The notes beneath the pieces were generated by a model that did no database searches, was not told the DNA's origin, and saw nothing but the letters and a program-made list of their open reading frames with translations. The translations under genes and the position numbers were made by a program. Shown piece by piece: positions 6,336-7,248 of a DNA stretch of 7,248 nt. Within the stretch, counting starts at the first letter, position 1. Each line of letters starts with the position of its first letter. Origin of the DNA: Eubacteriales Family XIII. Incertae Sedis bacterium. GTDB taxonomy: Bacteria > Bacillota > Clostridia > Peptostreptococcales > Anaerovoracaceae. The stretch lies in the NCBI GenBank assembly GCA_031254995.1, contig JAIRTJ010000020.1:1-7248 (forward strand), written 5' to 3'.

Positions 6336-7248
6336 CTAATTGATGTTCATATCAGCGAGCTTCCGATATAGCGTGGCCTTGGAAATGCCCAAGTCCCTCG
6401 CCGCTTCATCCTTAGCGTCGCTGCTGTTACCGTATTTGCGCAATCGACCCATTATGACCTCGACCTCGAAGCGCTTCACGCGATCGTTCATGGAAAGGTC
6501 GTCGCTCTCGATGAGATCGTCCGTTTTCGCCGATTTGCGCAATCTCGACGGTACGGCTTCCGCGTCTATCTCCTCGCCCTGCGCCATATTCACGCCGTAT
6601 TCGACGGCGTTTTCCAATTCCCGCACGTTTCCGGGCCAGGCGTAATCCTCGAATATCCGTATCGCCTCTTCCGTAAATCCCTTGAGATTTCGGTTCATGA
6701 ACGAATTGTACTTCTTTAAAAAGAAGTCCATCAGCGGTGTGATGTCCTCCCTGCGCTCTCTCAGGGGCGGCGTGTAGAGAGGAATCACGCTGAGCCTGTA
6801 ATAGAGATCCTCCCGAAACGTCCCCGCGCGAATCATCTCCTCGGGATTTCGGTTCGTCGCCGCGATGACGCGGACGTTCGCGAGAATGGTTCTGTTGCCG
6901 CCGACGCGCTCAAAACGCATGTCCTGCAACACATGGAGTATCTTCACCTGCAGGTGGAGCGGCATGTCCCCGATCTCGTCGAGGAATATCGTGCCGCCGT
7001 CCGCCATCTCGAATTTTCCCTGCTTCCCCTTGTCTCCTGCGCCCGTAAACGCCCCTTTCTCATATCCGAACAACTCGCTTTCCAACAGGTTTTCAGGGAT
7101 CGCTCCGCAGTTCACCGTAACGAAAGGCGCAGCTGCGCGAGATCCCGAATAGTGAATGGCTTTCGCGAACATCTCCTTGCCCGTACCGCTTTCCCCCGTA
7201 ATAAGGACGGTGGAGTTGCCCCGCGCGATGATCGCCGCCTGCGATTTG
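6336..7248 (-). CDS. Sigma-54-dependent enhancer-binding activator (AAA+ and Fis domains), N-terminus beyond window
   Basis: Bacterial enhancer-binding protein that uses ATP hydrolysis to open promoters held by sigma-54 RNA polymerase. The frame is open from the right edge (first full codon ends at 7247) for 303 codons to TAG at 6336. In visible-residue numbering: Walker A GESGTGKE at 18-25, the sigma-54 contact loop GAFTGA at 65-70, Walker B TIFLDE at 86-91, then the sensor region RVIAATNRN and the FREDLYYRLSVIPL arginine-finger segment. A Fis-type helix-turn-helix ends the protein (AARDLGISKATLYRKLADMNIN region). All catalytic motifs are intact. The missing N-terminus would hold the sensor (PAS, GAF, ACT or receiver) that tells what it responds to. 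Its position just upstream of gabT, same strand, suggests control of that gene. The internal ATG at 7170-7172 lies after Walker A and is not the real start. Confidence 0.96.
   Translation of the reverse strand, partial: KSQAAIIARGNSTVLITGESGTGKEMFAKAIHYSGSRAAAPFVTVNCGAIPENLLESELFGYEKGAFTGAGDKGKQGKFEMADGGTIFLDEIGDMPLHLQVKILHVLQDMRFERVGGNRTILANVRVIAATNRNPEEMIRAGTFREDLYYRLSVIPLYTPPLRERREDITPLMDFFLKKYNSFMNRNLKGFTEEAIRIFEDYAWPGNVRELENAVEYGVNMAQGEEIDAEAVPSRLRKSAKTDDLIESDDLSMNDRVKRFEVEVIMGRLRKYGNSSDAKDEAARDLGISKATLYRKLADMNIN

Noticed and set aside
6336..7172. Activator as a complete 278-residue gene starting at ATG 7172
   Set aside because: The frame continues upstream through a perfect Walker A motif (GESGTGKE) to the window edge; a protein starting at 7172 would lack its ATP-binding loop, so the gene is partial rather than short.

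Overview
All six genes in this window lie on the minus strand, so transcription runs from high to low coordinates. NiaR with an ECF-type niacin S-component (NiaX), strong AGGAG-type ribosome binding sites and a fairly GC-rich composition suggest a Firmicute, probably a Clostridia-like anaerobe. This is inference from gene content; there is no rRNA here. Composition and codon style look even across the window, and I see no mobile element, CRISPR array or tRNA.

Region by region, in the direction of transcription: (1) 7248-6336, the AAA+ core and Fis-type DNA-binding end of a sigma-54 enhancer-binding activator, with its sensory N-terminus beyond the right edge. (2) 6221-4872, a complete class III PLP aminotransferase of the 4-aminobutyrate (GabT) type, 114 bases downstream of the activator and its probable target or operon partner. 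(3) 4857-4814, a long imperfect hairpin without a U-tract. (4) 4785-4243, NiaR, the niacin-responsive repressor (HTH plus 3H domain). (5) 4234-4182, a promoter with a near-perfect inverted repeat just downstream of its -10, fitting a NiaR operator, followed by niaX (4154-3570). (6) 3531-3474, a strong sigma-A-type promoter with an operator-like dyad in its spacer and a hairpin near the expected 5' end of the transcript. (7) 3402-2143 and 2130-1, a membrane-fusion (HlyD/AcrA-type) subunit and an RND (HAE1-type) permease in a tight operon; the permease runs off the left edge after 710 codons.

Three functional units therefore sit side by side: amino-acid/GABA catabolism under a sigma-54 activator, a self-contained niacin salvage switch (repressor, operator, transporter), and a drug or lipid efflux pump under its own, probably repressed, promoter. 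No wholly new system is evident. The most informative points are regulatory: the NiaR operator at niaX, the dyad inside the efflux promoter, the missing -24/-12 promoter before gabT, and the unexplained palindrome between gabT and niaR. The gene-free stretches are all shorter than 170 bases and are described in the feature list.
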